Positions 40,232 through 48,729 of a DNA stretch of 48,729 nt are shown here, piece after piece (position 1 is the stretch's first letter; the number at the start of each line of letters is the position of its first letter). The translations under genes were made by a program, and so were the position numbers. The notes under the pieces were generated by a model. It was not told the origin of the DNA, searched no databases, and saw only the letters and a program-made list of their open reading frames with translations. The DNA comes from Pelagophyceae sp. CCMP2097 (taxonomy: Eukaryota > Sar > Pelagophyceae). The stretch spans positions 569,389-618,117 of the forward strand of contig MU657165.1 of the NCBI GenBank assembly GCA_026770575.1, given 5' to 3'.

Positions 40232-40684
40232 ATGCTGCGCGCGGTCGTGGTCGTGGGGTGCCTGCTGGCGCGGGCGGTGGCGCTGGTATGCGCCGGTCCG
40301 CGGCGCATCGTCGTCACTGTGGCCGCCGCGGAGCGCTACGGGAAGACTATTGGGTCCTACAACGCGGAGCGGGCCGAGCCGACGCCGGCGCCGGCGCCGG
40401 CCGTGCCGCAGACGGCTGCGGAGTGGCGGCGCGCGGCCGCGGCGTGGACTGCAAAGGCGCTCGACGCGAACACGAACAACCCGTACCTCAAACAGACCGC
40501 GGTCGCCGTGCCGCCGCCGGCCGCGCCGCCCGCCGGCGCCAACGCGGAGATTGGCGACGCGTTCGGCGCCGAGGCCTTGGAAAAGGCCGTGAAGTGGGAA
40601 CAGCGCGTCCAGTTCGAGTCTCGCAGCGGCGGTAATGCGAACCGCCAGCACGACGTCCTCCGAGCCGCTCTCGGCGAGCAGTAA
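40232..40684 (+). CDS. Small secreted or plastid-targeted protein, function unknown
   Basis: 150 residues from ATG 40232; upstream in-frame ATGs exist but this one begins a clean signal peptide (MLRAVVVVGCLLARAVALVC). After it are RIVVTVAAAERYGKTIGSYN, a Pro/Ala-rich linker, AAEWRRAAAAWTAKALD, and a tail ALEKAVKWEQRVQFESRSGG. No domain is recognised. Clean codon use and the presequence argue that it is real. Confidence 0.55.
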   Translation: MLRAVVVVGCLLARAVALVCAGPRRIVVTVAAAERYGKTIGSYNAERAEPTPAPAPAVPQTAAEWRRAAAAWTAKALDANTNNPYLKQTAVAVPPPAAPPAGANAEIGDAFGAEALEKAVKWEQRVQFESRSGGNANRQHDVLRAALGEQ

Positions 40685-40891
40685 ATGTTAATCAACCCCG
40701 ATAGCCTTCCGCGGCCGGCGCTCCGACATTGGACCCGAGGCCTCGCGACTTGCGCCCTCTGCCAGGCCGCGACTCTCGTCGGGCGAGGCGTCTTCGGAGG
40801 GGCCCGGTCCGTGGGGGCCGCTCCCTATCTCCGCAGCCTCTCGGGCTCCGAGCGTGGCGCACAAAAAACTCATTTCGCCTCGGGTCTGCGG

Positions 40892-42232
40892 CTAGGGTTG
40901 CGGTTGGTGCGCCTCGAGGAGCAAGCTGGCGTCGCCGAGCTTGACTGCAATTTCGGGCCGGCTCGGCAGCGTCGGCGCTAGAGCGACAACGGCCGTTGCG
41001 GCAAAGACGAAGAAGGAGCCGAGGAGGGCCAAGTTCTTCGGCCTCTCCCCGAGGATCGGGTGCGCCAAGCCGAGCGCGAAGACGGGCTCGAGCGAGAGGT
41101 AGAGGCATGCTTCCGAGGCCCTGAGCTGCGACTGCGCCAGCTGCTGCAGCACGTCGGCGAGGGACCCCGGGACAGCGGCGCAGTACGCGACGAGGGCCCA
41201 TGCCGCCGGCGCGCGCCAGCCCATTTTCAAAGCGGCGGCGGAGAAGGACGCGTCGATGACGGCGTAGCCGGCGTAGAAGACGCACGAGATCATGCTTTTC
41301 ATGGCCTGGATGCGAATCGACTCCGCCGGCGGCGCCGACCTACGGCACGCCTCGGCTTTTGTTAAAACAGGCCTCTTACGCACGCTGTGACGATGAGGTA
41401 CCACCCCCAGACGAATGAGCCGAGGATGATCAAAGCGTCCCCTATCTTCTGCTCGTGCCGAATCGTCTGCGGGTCCGCCGCGGGCGCCGCATCGGGCGGA
41501 TGCGACGGCTCGCCGCCGTTGGCGGCCATGAGAGCGACGCCCGCGAGGGCCACTGCGGCGCCGATCCAGACGCTCTTCGGCTGCGCGCGCCGGAGGGCGA
41601 CGAGCTCCAGGAGCGGCGTGCAGACGACACTGAGCTGGAGCAGGAAGGCAGCGCGGTTCCTACGCGCGCCATCGGCGCCAAGAAGGTGCGCCCAAAGGAC
41701 GCACGCGTCGATTCGGGACTGGCCCGCGAAGACGAGTTCATTGGATAAAGCGCTCCAGACGGCGAGCGACAAGGCCAGCGGCCAGAGGTTGGAAGTGCTC
41801 CGCCGCGGGGGTAAAGAGGCGACGACGGGCCTGTGCCGCGCGTCGCGGGCGGTGGCGCCATAGGGGCACGCACACGAATATGACAAAGCCGAGGAGGGCC
41901 TTGACCGCCGCGACTGTTGCGGGCTTCGGGGCCTCTTCCAGGAGGAAGATGATGCGCATGCAGACGTCCATCGTCGCGTAGAGCAGGGCCACGATGACGA
42001 GGAGGCACCGGGCGCGCAGCGATGCGGCCGGCGTGCGCGCCACGCCCGCGTCCTGGGGCGCCACCGCGAGCATCGGCGACCGCTCGCTCGTGACGACACC
42101 CATCTTTGCCGACGCCGACAGCGACGCGGAAGACGACCCGACCCGCGAGGGCCTTTCGTTCCGGCCGCCGGCCGCCGGGGGCCTTCTTTTGAGAGTCGAA
42201 TCGAGTGACGAATCGGAGGCGCGCGTGATCAA
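40892..42232 (-). CDS. EamA/DMT-superfamily membrane transporter
   Basis: Three exons (42232-41874, 41830-41384, 41339-40892) join with matching phases into 417 residues; both introns begin GTGCGT. There are about ten hydrophobic segments, for example CLLVIVALLYATMDVCMRII, LLGFVIFV, LWPLALSLAVWSALSNELVF, VWIGAAVALAGVALMAANGG, DALIILGSFVWGWYLIVTA, then in exon 3 WALVAYCAAVPGSL, ACLYLSLEPVFALGLAHPIL, LALLGSFFVFAATAVVAL. The LSLEPVFA...LGE motif near the end is typical of the second EamA repeat. The substrate is unknown: nucleotide-sugar, drug or metabolite are all possible. The N-terminal ~55 residues are Ser-rich and likely cytosolic. Confidence 0.85.
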
Positions 42233-42510
42233 ATCCTCTGTGACCCCGGTTCCGCACGCCTAATCGTCGCCGAGTCGGACGGTGATTCCACGCGTCCTTT
42301 CAAACTCCGTGCTTGTCGCGCGCAGCGTCCGGAGCTGCGCGGAGCGCGGAGCGGCGACCGCGCGCGGGGGCCGTCGGCGATGCCGGCAGCGGCGGCGGCG
42401 GCGGCGGCGAGAGGGGGCCCCTTTCGCTTGCGGCGGCGCTGGGTGGTCCAGCCGTCGTGGTCAAAAGTCCCCTCCGTCGCGGGCGTTTGATTCGTCGGCG
42501 TAGGTCGATC

Positions 42511-43892
42511 ATGTCGGCAGCCAAGGCGCAGGCGTTTAAGAAGGAGGGCAACGACTACTTTCAGAAAAAGCAGCATGAAAAGGCCATTGAGAAGTACTCC
42601 GAGGTCAGAGGCCCGGGACCGGCGCGGTGCGGCGGAAACGCGAAAAGCGCGAAACGCAGGCCATTGCTGCCGACGGCACCGATGTGACCTTTTACTCGAA
42701 CCGCTCGGCGGCGTGAGTCGCGGAACGGTCCGCGCGCGTTCGACGAAAGGCGCTCTGGGCCGCGCCCGAACCGCGCCCCGCGCAGCTACGCGGCCCTGGA
42801 GATGTGGGACGAGGCGGCCGACGACGGCCGCAACTGCATCCGCGTGCAGCGCGACTTTATCAAGGCGCGTGGTTGGCTTTCCGCGGGTGGCCTTTGGGGC
42901 TTCTTCGTCGTCAAAGGGGGCAGGCAGAGGGCGATTCGTCTCTCGAGAATGTTGCGCGGTGACCCGCTTTTCGAATCTTTGGTTTACAGGGTTATTTCCG
43001 CCTCGCGGTGGCGCTGCGTTCGGCTGGCAAGTATAAGGACGCGATCGACAACATCAAGACGGGCCTGGCCATCGACCCGGGCAACGCCGACCTGAAGAAG
43101 CAGGCGGCGGAGATGGAGGAGATTATGCGCAAGGACAGGATCAAGGCGTGCGTTGTTTGGCATTACAAAGTCTAGGCAGGGGCTTTGGGGGCGCGCGATG
43201 GGCGAGGCGGACTGCGTAACCGCGGCGGCGGCGCGCACGCTCCCCGATTAGGCTCATCGTCAAGGCGAAGCAGCTCTTGGATGACCAGCAGTTCGGCGAC
43301 TGTTTGGCGTCGTGCGAAAAGGGCCTGCAGCAGGACGCGGGCAACGTCGACCTTGTAAAACTGAAGAAGCTGGCGGCACCCAAGTTCGAGGCGCAGGAGA
43401 AGTCGCGCAAGAAGGGGCTGTCCCAGGCGGACATGTTTAAGGAAGAGGGGGACGGCAAGTACAAGAACGCCGACTTTGAGGGCGCCATTGCTTCCTACAC
43501 CAAGTGCATCGACCACTCCAAGAAGCCCTCGCAGGACGTCTTGGTCAAGGCGCTGTCGAACCGCGCCGCCTGCTACAAGCAGCTCTCCGACTTTGACGGC
43601 ACCATCGAGGACTGCTCGCGCGTCCTTGAGGCCGAGCCGGGGAACGCCAAGGCGCTCGTGCGCCGCGCCCAGGCCTTTGAGGCCGTCGAGCGCTACAAGC
43701 TCGCGCTCCAGGACGTCAAGGACTGCCTCCAGCTGCCGCCGTGCGTTGCTTGCCATCTTCCGTTCACTCTTGCCTTTTCCCCACGCCCCTCTCCGCAGGC
43801 CCGTCGTGGGCGAGTCGAACTGGAAGCTCTGCAACGAGATGCAGCACCGACTCAACCGGGTCATCAACCTCCAGAAGTCGGCGTCGTACTAG
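42511..43892 (+). CDS. TPR co-chaperone, STI1/TTC-like
   Basis: Six exons (42511-42603, 42660-42712, 42786-42864, 42990-43147, 43252-43740, 43799-43892) give 321 residues. TPR motifs: FKKEGNDYFQKKQHEKAIEK, TFYSNRSAAYAALEMWDEAA, KGYFRLAVALRSAGKYKDAI; then a second set, FKEEGDGKYKNADFEGAIAS, KALSNRAACYKQLSDFDGTI, KALVRRAQAFEAVERYKLAL. The carboxylate-clamp residues K-x-x-G-N and K-x-x-x-R are visible, so it likely binds Hsp70/Hsp90 EEVD tails. The intron after DFIK (42865) appears to use a GC donor, since AAG|GCGCGT is the only break giving IKGYFRLA. Other introns are GT-AG. Confidence 0.88.
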
Positions 43893-44286
43893 TCGCACTC
43901 GCACCGCGCGGCAACCCGTCGGGTTTTGCCTCGCACCGGCCGCCCGGGGCCGGCGCCCGCGGCCGAAGACCCAGAGCCCGCTCTGCTGCCCGCGGGGCCG
44001 CCGCGGCGCACATTAGTGCTGCAGCCTCGAGGCCCTCGCGCAGATAAACCACACCACCCACGAAGTGCCGCTTTCAGCACCGAGCAAGTCCAACTCGATG
44101 CCAGGGGCGTAACAAGGACAATTAAAGGACGCCCGGAGCGGCGCGACCGAGGTGCGCCGTCGAGATGGCGTGCGTTTACGACGCAGCTTATTCCGCTGAA
44201 ACAGAAACAGTTTTGGAGAAGCTGTAAAATCCAACCCGTTTTGGAGAAGCGCGCGGCGGCAGACGCCGCCGCAGCGAGACGGTCCC

Positions 44287-46466
44287 ATGATTGTCTCCGC
44301 GGCCCTGCTGGCCGCCGTCCTGGGTTTTCCCCGTGCCGGTGCGTCTGCCTCGTCGGCAGGCAAAGGATGGGGCATCATCCGCGCACGAGGCGGCGGCATC
44401 CGCGCACCAGGCGGCATCAGCGCCGAGATCGCCTCGCCGTCGCACAACGCCCGCTTCCAGTCGGTGCGCCTCCTTCTTGAGCCTTCTTGAGCCGCATCGC
44501 GCGGCGCAGCGCGACGTGGCAGCGCGCGGCGCCGTGGCCGTCGACGTCTCGCTCGTCGCTGTGAGCCAAGAAGAGGTGCCAACAACTGCTCGGCGGCGCA
44601 GAGGCGCGTCTTCGCGAGAAGCCTTTTAGCTCGACGTCGTGGGGAGCGCGGGCTGCGCCTTGTGCGTCTTTGTCGACGGGAGGTGCGTCGTCTTCGTGGG
44701 AACTTTGTCCTTCTCCTGCGGACTTTGTCCAACGGAGCGGGAGACGCGCCGTAGGGAAGCGCACTGCGTCGAAGTGTCCAAGCACGCCGACGCGTGAGCA
44801 CCCGTGCTCCACATCGTCGTCGGACGGCTGCGCCTAGACTCGCGATCCCGTCGTCGTTTTTCGGCCAGTCCACTCGGTCCTGGCTCCACGTCGTGAGTTG
44901 CCGCGGGCTCTTTCCGGTTGGATCCCGAAGAAACAGGAACTCCGCGGCGGCATCCCGACGCGCGACGGCGTCGGTGCGGGATGTTACTGCGATGGCAGTC
45001 AGTGGACTCGACGGCGGGCGCAGGCGACGTTCACGCGGCTTCAAAGCCCATCGCCATCTCGTTCGACGAAGTGCGCCCGGCGAATCGACGCCCGGCCGTC
45101 CTCGACGGGAGGTTGACAATAGGTTGAGCCGCCGCGACTGCTCAGCGCGGTGCGCGCCGCAAAAAGGCTCGTTCGACGTCGCCGCTATACGCCGTCGGCA
45201 CAGGTCCTCACGCTGACGATCGACGATGCGCACCGCGCCATGGTTCTCGTCGCGTCGCTCGCGGAGCACCATAACGGCACGCTCGCCGAGCTCATCATCG
45301 TCCGTCGCAGCACGGCGACAACGCCGCCGCCCCTGTGCCACCCGTTGGACGTAGGTCTGTCCGGACGATCAGCTTTTTGCAATGAAGACGCTCACCGCCA
45401 GTGCGTTTGCCGCGGCCGCTTGAATGACGTCGAGCACACTGCGACGCTCGCTACCGCGACAGGTGCGGCGCTCCCGACGAGGTCCGATCGACGAGCGGGG
45501 CCGCTCTGAAGCGTTGAGGGGTCGTCGAGGCGTCGAACGAGCCTTTGGGTGCATGCGTGTCAAACGCAGGCACGTTGCCGAGTCGACGCTCTTCCAGGGC
45601 GCGGTCGATCCGACGTGGTCCGTGCGACGCGCGCGATGCATCATGTGTCATCCCTGGTTGTAGGCCAAAGTACGCGCTGCAAATGGCCATCAAGCTCGTC
45701 GTTTCGCGCGCCGTTAAAACGGACTTTTACGTCACGCTCGACGCCGACGTCGTCGCGACGGCACAGTGCGCCACCCGCCACCCGCGACGACGGCGATGGA
45801 TGATCTAGCCTCGACGCCGCACGCCTATTGCCGCTCGGCCGGTCCCTCTACGTCGCCGAGCCGCGTTCGGTGCACCCTCACTGGTGGGACGGCAGCGCGA
45901 GCGTCCTGGGGTGCGTGCGCCGCTGATGCCAAAACCGCCGTCGACGCGGCCGTGACAGGCTCGGCGCGGGCGCGCTTTCGGGCGCGGCGTTCGGCGTCAC
46001 GCCGGCGCTGCTCTCGACGGCCGGCGCGCGCGTCGTCCTGGGCTCGCTCGAGCGGCGGCTCGGACCAAACTGGGAGGGCGACCTGCTCAGCGGCTGGCGC
46101 GACGGCCGGTGGTGGAGCGAGTAAGTCGGCGCGTGTCCCATGCCTTTTGGAGTCGACTCTTTGAAAGGTACACTCTCTACCGCCTCGCGCTCGACGAGCG
46201 CCGCCTCTTCGACCACCTGCATGCGCCAGAGGCCGCAGCCTACTGCTGCCACCCGGTCTGGCACGACGGTACGAAGCTTCCACGTTGCTCCCGAGGAGGT
46301 TCGCAACTGCTCCGTAGGCGACCTCCCGTGGGACGCTTCGGCGGCGTTTTCCACGCCGGGCTGCGTCTTTTCAGTCGTCCAATCGACGACGAGCGTCCGG
46401 CCCTCGCGCGTCGCAGGGCAGGTCCACGACGAGCTCGAGCGCCGGCGGCGCGACTGCGCGGCGTGA
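44287..46466 (+). CDS. Secreted glycosyltransferase-like protein (DUF6492 type), multi-exon
   Basis: The start ATG 44287 gives a signal peptide (MIVSAALLAAVLGFPRAGAS). Recognisable later segments: VLTLTIDDAHRAMVLVASLA near 45205; after TTGTAG, KYALQMAIKLVVSRAVKTDF and YVTLDADVV (~45664-45755), the DxD metal site of a GT-A fold; SLYVAEPRSVHPHWWDG (~45835-45885); exon 45959-46120 with SGAAFGVTPALLS and GRWWSE; exon from 46168, EYTLYRLALDERRLFDHLHA; last exon with EVRNCSVGDLPWD to the stop at 46466. The junction WWSE|YTLY is a GTAAGT-AG intron in phase. Exons between 44480 and 45200 are unclear. Likely transfers a sugar in the secretory pathway. Confidence 0.6.
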
Positions 46467-46488
46467 GTCTTAAATGTAGAAATAAATG

Positions 46489-47560
46489 TTACGGTTCGTC
46501 GGGGCAAATGTGCAAAGCGTCGCCGTCGCGAAGGCCGTTGCCTTGCGCCGTCGACCCGGGCGCGATTCGGCGGCCATCGGCGCGGAACAATGCGAGCGGC
46601 CCGAGGTGCGCCGCCGCCAGCGAGTCGACGAGGCCGGCGAGGGCGGCGTCGGCACGGATCCTGCGCGCCGATTCCGTCCAAATTTGCGTCTGGACCGAGC
46701 CGACGCGCAGCGTGAGCGTCACGTCCGGCGTCGATCCCGCGCGGCTTCGAGCGGCAGCGAGCTGGCCGGTGAGGTGGAGCCGGACGTCGCTTCGCGAGCA
46801 GAGTTGCAAAGCGCGCCGCAACTCTTCGCAGGCCTCAAAGTCTCGCCCAATCGTCTCGAGCGAGAGCGCCGAGACGTGGTGCGCGCGCGAGCTGTCGCCG
46901 CAGAGCGCGACTGCGTTTTGCGCGTCTTCGACGGCGGCCGCGCAGCCATCGGTGATGCCGGACCGCCGGCACGCGGAAAGGCGCGCGGCGGCCACTTCGA
47001 CGCGCAGCGTCGCCGCTCTTCTCGGGTCCGAAATGAGGCACGGCACCGAGAGCGCCGCCGCCGCAAAATGGCCCGCGCCGCAGTAGTCCCCCCGCGCGTG
47101 GAGCCGCACGGCGCACTCGCCCGCGGCGGCGGATACCACGGCGAGCCAACAACGCGAGACGGCGGCGACGCTCCGCAGCTGCGCGGCGAGCCCCCCCGGC
47201 GCGCGGTCGAACGCGTCGGTTTCGCGCACGATGTCGTCGTCGGACACGGTGTTGCCGCGGAGCAGCCGCCGGCCGCGCGGGCCAAACGTCTGCGCGCACC
47301 TAGCACCGCACGCGTTCCTGCGCATGGCCTCGCCGAGAGCTCCGAGGCGCCAGATGAGCTCCCGCATACGGGCTCCGGGAGAGCCAGCAGAGCCCGTGGG
47401 ATCCCATACTCAGAGCCCATACGGGCAGCAGGAGACGGGCCCCGGGACGCACGTCAGCGCGCTCAAGAGGACATCCTGCGCCACCGCCTCGGGCAACCTC
47501 TCCAGCATCCGACGCAACAACGGCCCGCCGGAGGAACCCGAAGGATTTTCCTGATGAACG
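46489..47560 (-). CDS. F-box-like/TPR-like protein with ubiquitin-like C-terminus
   Basis: The main exon codes about 290 residues, from near 47367 to the stop at 46489. Its helical body has TPR-like pairs (AAAVEDAQNAVALCGDSSRA, DFEACEELRRALQLCSRSDV). The C-terminal ~75 residues look like a beta-grasp fold: VTLTLRVGSVQTQIW, AALAGLVDSLAAAHLGPLAL, then FRADGRRIAPGSTAQGNGLR and DGDALHIC, in the order of a ubiquitin or SUMO-like domain, without a Gly-Gly end. Upstream, at ~47440-47530, RMLERLPEAVAQDVLLSAL is an F-box-like helix in another frame, with a GTGCGT donor after LLSALT. The acceptor is not fixed. It ends 22 bp from the convergent glycosyltransferase. Confidence 0.55.
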
Positions 47561-47590
47561 CAACAAATCATAGTTTTATGTTTATCAGGA

Positions 47591-48064
47591 TACAGCACTT
47601 TCCAGCTAAAATGAATCATGCCAAGTAAAGTACCAAGTAAGTATCGTCCAAAGTAAGTATTTGTTTCCCAGTCGCTCACGCGCTCCCCTAGGTCGAGATT
47701 GGCGCAGTCGACGCGCAGCGTCGCGGGGTCCACTCTGTACCAAAGGTTCACCGCCGCTGCGCACGCGCGCCGCCCGACAGGTGCGGAAAAGAGTACTTTC
47801 AAAGAAGTAATTACTTTGAAAGATACTTTACTTTGAAAGATACTTTTGTTTTCCTTTCTCGCGCTTTTCCGCACCTGCCGGGCGGCGCGCGTGCGCCGCG
47901 GCGGTGAACCTTTGATGCAGACTAGAGCCCGCGACGCTGCGCGTCGACTGCGCCAATCTCGACCTAGGGGAGCGCGTGAGCGACTGGGAAACAAATACTT
48001 ACTTTGGACGATACTTACTTGGTACTTTACTTGGCATGATTCTTTTTAGCCGGAAAGTGCTGTA
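47591..48064. repeat. Large palindrome: two 201-bp inverted arms around a 72-bp centre
   Basis: Left arm 47591-47791 and right arm 47864-48064 are reverse complements with a few differences, mainly at about 47740 and 47925. The centre 47792-47863 contains its own small inverted repeat (ACTTTCAAAG and CTTTGAAAG) and a 17-bp direct repeat ACTTTGAAAGATACTTT. The left arm, on the reverse strand, keeps an open frame AVNLWYRVDPATLRVDCANL; in the right arm, read forward, the same frame meets a stop right after AVNL. Confidence 0.93.
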
Positions 48065-48092
48065 CAGCAGTTCCGACTTTAAATCCGAAAGT

Positions 48093-48130
48093 CCAAAAGC
48101 AAAAGCAACGTCCAAAAGCAAAAGCAACGT
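48093..48130 (+). repeat. 19-bp tandem duplication
   Basis: Two copies of TCCAAAAGCAAAAGCAACG lie head to tail just right of the palindrome. If the downstream open frame extends this far, they code a Lys/Gln-rich stretch. Confidence 0.85.
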
Positions 48131-48237
48131 CGGGCCGGAGCGACCATGTGCTTATAGCAGCAGCGTTTGACCTCAATGTGGCCGTTTTGGAAGACGTGGC
48201 GGTGCAGGGCCGAGCCCCGCGGCGGCGCAAGGTTTTT

Positions 48238-48729
48238 ATGACTGGGGCAACAGAGGCCCAGATCGATGAGTACGAGAGGCTGTGCTCGAGAGGAGTCTCG
48301 CAGCTGCTCACGACACTCGATGTGGCTGATCCAGCGGCGGGCATGCGACGAGCACGAGGATCGGTGAACGTTTTTAATGGAATTATCGACGCAATTCAGA
48401 AGGCGCAGGACGAGGTTTTTAAAGTCATCCACATTGAGGGAGCTTCGGGCGGCCGCGGCATTTGTGAAGAAGCCTGGGTGCGCAACTCACCGGAGGTGAT
48501 GCACCTCAGGACGACGGTGGATACTTGGACCGGAGAGGTACAACGGGCGATTATCGCGGGTGGTCCGATTTTGCCGGCAGTGGAGCGTCGAGTGTGGGCT
48601 CTCGATGCGCTGCGTTTAGAGCTCCAGGACGTGGAGTTGGCGGCCCACGCGCGGCACCTATTTAAGCTCATGGCCACTTGCACGGACCCAGACGCGCCTT
48701 GGTCTAGGCGTTTGTTTGAAGAGTTTGAA
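48238..48729 (+). CDS. Partial open frame running off the right edge
   Basis: From the first ATG (48238) the frame stays open to the last base; upstream it is open back into the palindrome. The product begins MTGATEAQIDEYERLCSRGV and continues with a mostly helical sequence (VNVFNGIIDAIQKAQDEVFK, ALDALRLELQDVELAAHARH). Codon use is noticeably less GC-biased at third positions than the other genes (many ATT, GAG/GAA and TTT codons), which suggests a different origin, such as a mobile element or a recent arrival. No domain is recognised, and the 3' end is outside the window. Confidence 0.5.
   Translation, partial: MTGATEAQIDEYERLCSRGVSQLLTTLDVADPAAGMRRARGSVNVFNGIIDAIQKAQDEVFKVIHIEGASGGRGICEEAWVRNSPEVMHLRTTVDTWTGEVQRAIIAGGPILPAVERRVWALDALRLELQDVELAAHARHLFKLMATCTDPDAPWSRRLFEEFE

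Noticed and set aside
44013..45341. 442-codon reverse-strand open frame
   Set aside because: Arg-rich with no domain. It overlaps the 5' half of the glycosyltransferase gene; kept out, although that half is itself poorly resolved.

Overview
The window looks like nuclear DNA of a small, gene-dense, very GC-rich eukaryotic alga. Genes are split by short spliceosomal introns of about 45-130 nt. They lie on both strands a few tens to a few hundred bases apart. Several proteins carry a signal peptide followed by a plastid-type presequence, and one has a twin-arginine thylakoid-lumen signal behind a secretory signal peptide, as in algae with complex red plastids. A pelagophyte such as Aureococcus anophagefferens or a relative fits best; this is inference from gene style, not a database match. 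A run of ten N at 20345-20354 shows draft assembly.

Layout. 0-5 kb: tandem and fold-back repeats, an LYR-like/ApaG protein, a GT61-type glycosyltransferase, and a reverse-strand TPR protein. 5-13.8 kb: a large low-complexity coiled-coil protein, a reverse-strand shugoshin-like protein, a BTB-kelch protein, histidinol-phosphate aminotransferase, and a lumenal FKBP isomerase. 14-19.6 kb: an ankyrin protein, then a head-to-head pair of related F-box-like proteins, one with a BRCT domain. 19.6-21.7 kb: a repeat-rich, partly AT-rich island holding a 441-bp near-identical duplication of the 5' end of the next gene, TRM11. 21.7-29.6 kb: TRM11, a long multi-exon SZT2-like (KICSTOR) gene and a possible extra exon or gene. 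29.8-37.8 kb: XPD helicase (reverse), a small nucleolar-like protein, a DEAD-box helicase with a plastid-like presequence (reverse), a LOTUS-TrhO/rhodanese-zinc protein, and a membrane-anchored Dabb-RhaM protein. 37.9-43.9 kb: a DUSP-domain protein (reverse), a small secreted protein, an EamA/DMT transporter (reverse) and a TPR co-chaperone. 44-48.7 kb: a DUF6492-type glycosyltransferase, a reverse-strand F-box/TPR/ubiquitin-like protein, a 474-bp palindrome with 201-bp arms, and a reading frame running off the right edge.

The genes do not form one pathway. They are mostly housekeeping: transcription-coupled repair, tRNA modification, chaperoning, nutrient signalling, glycosylation and histidine synthesis. 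The more unusual content is domain fusions (LYR-like+ApaG, LOTUS+TrhO, Dabb+RhaM), a variant motif II in XPD, a strong GTGCG splice-donor preference, dispersed short repeats (one inside an intron) and large fold-back structures. Splice sites given to the base were placed by hand from frame continuity, phase and GT-AG signals; RNA data would settle them. Where I could not match phases I say so.
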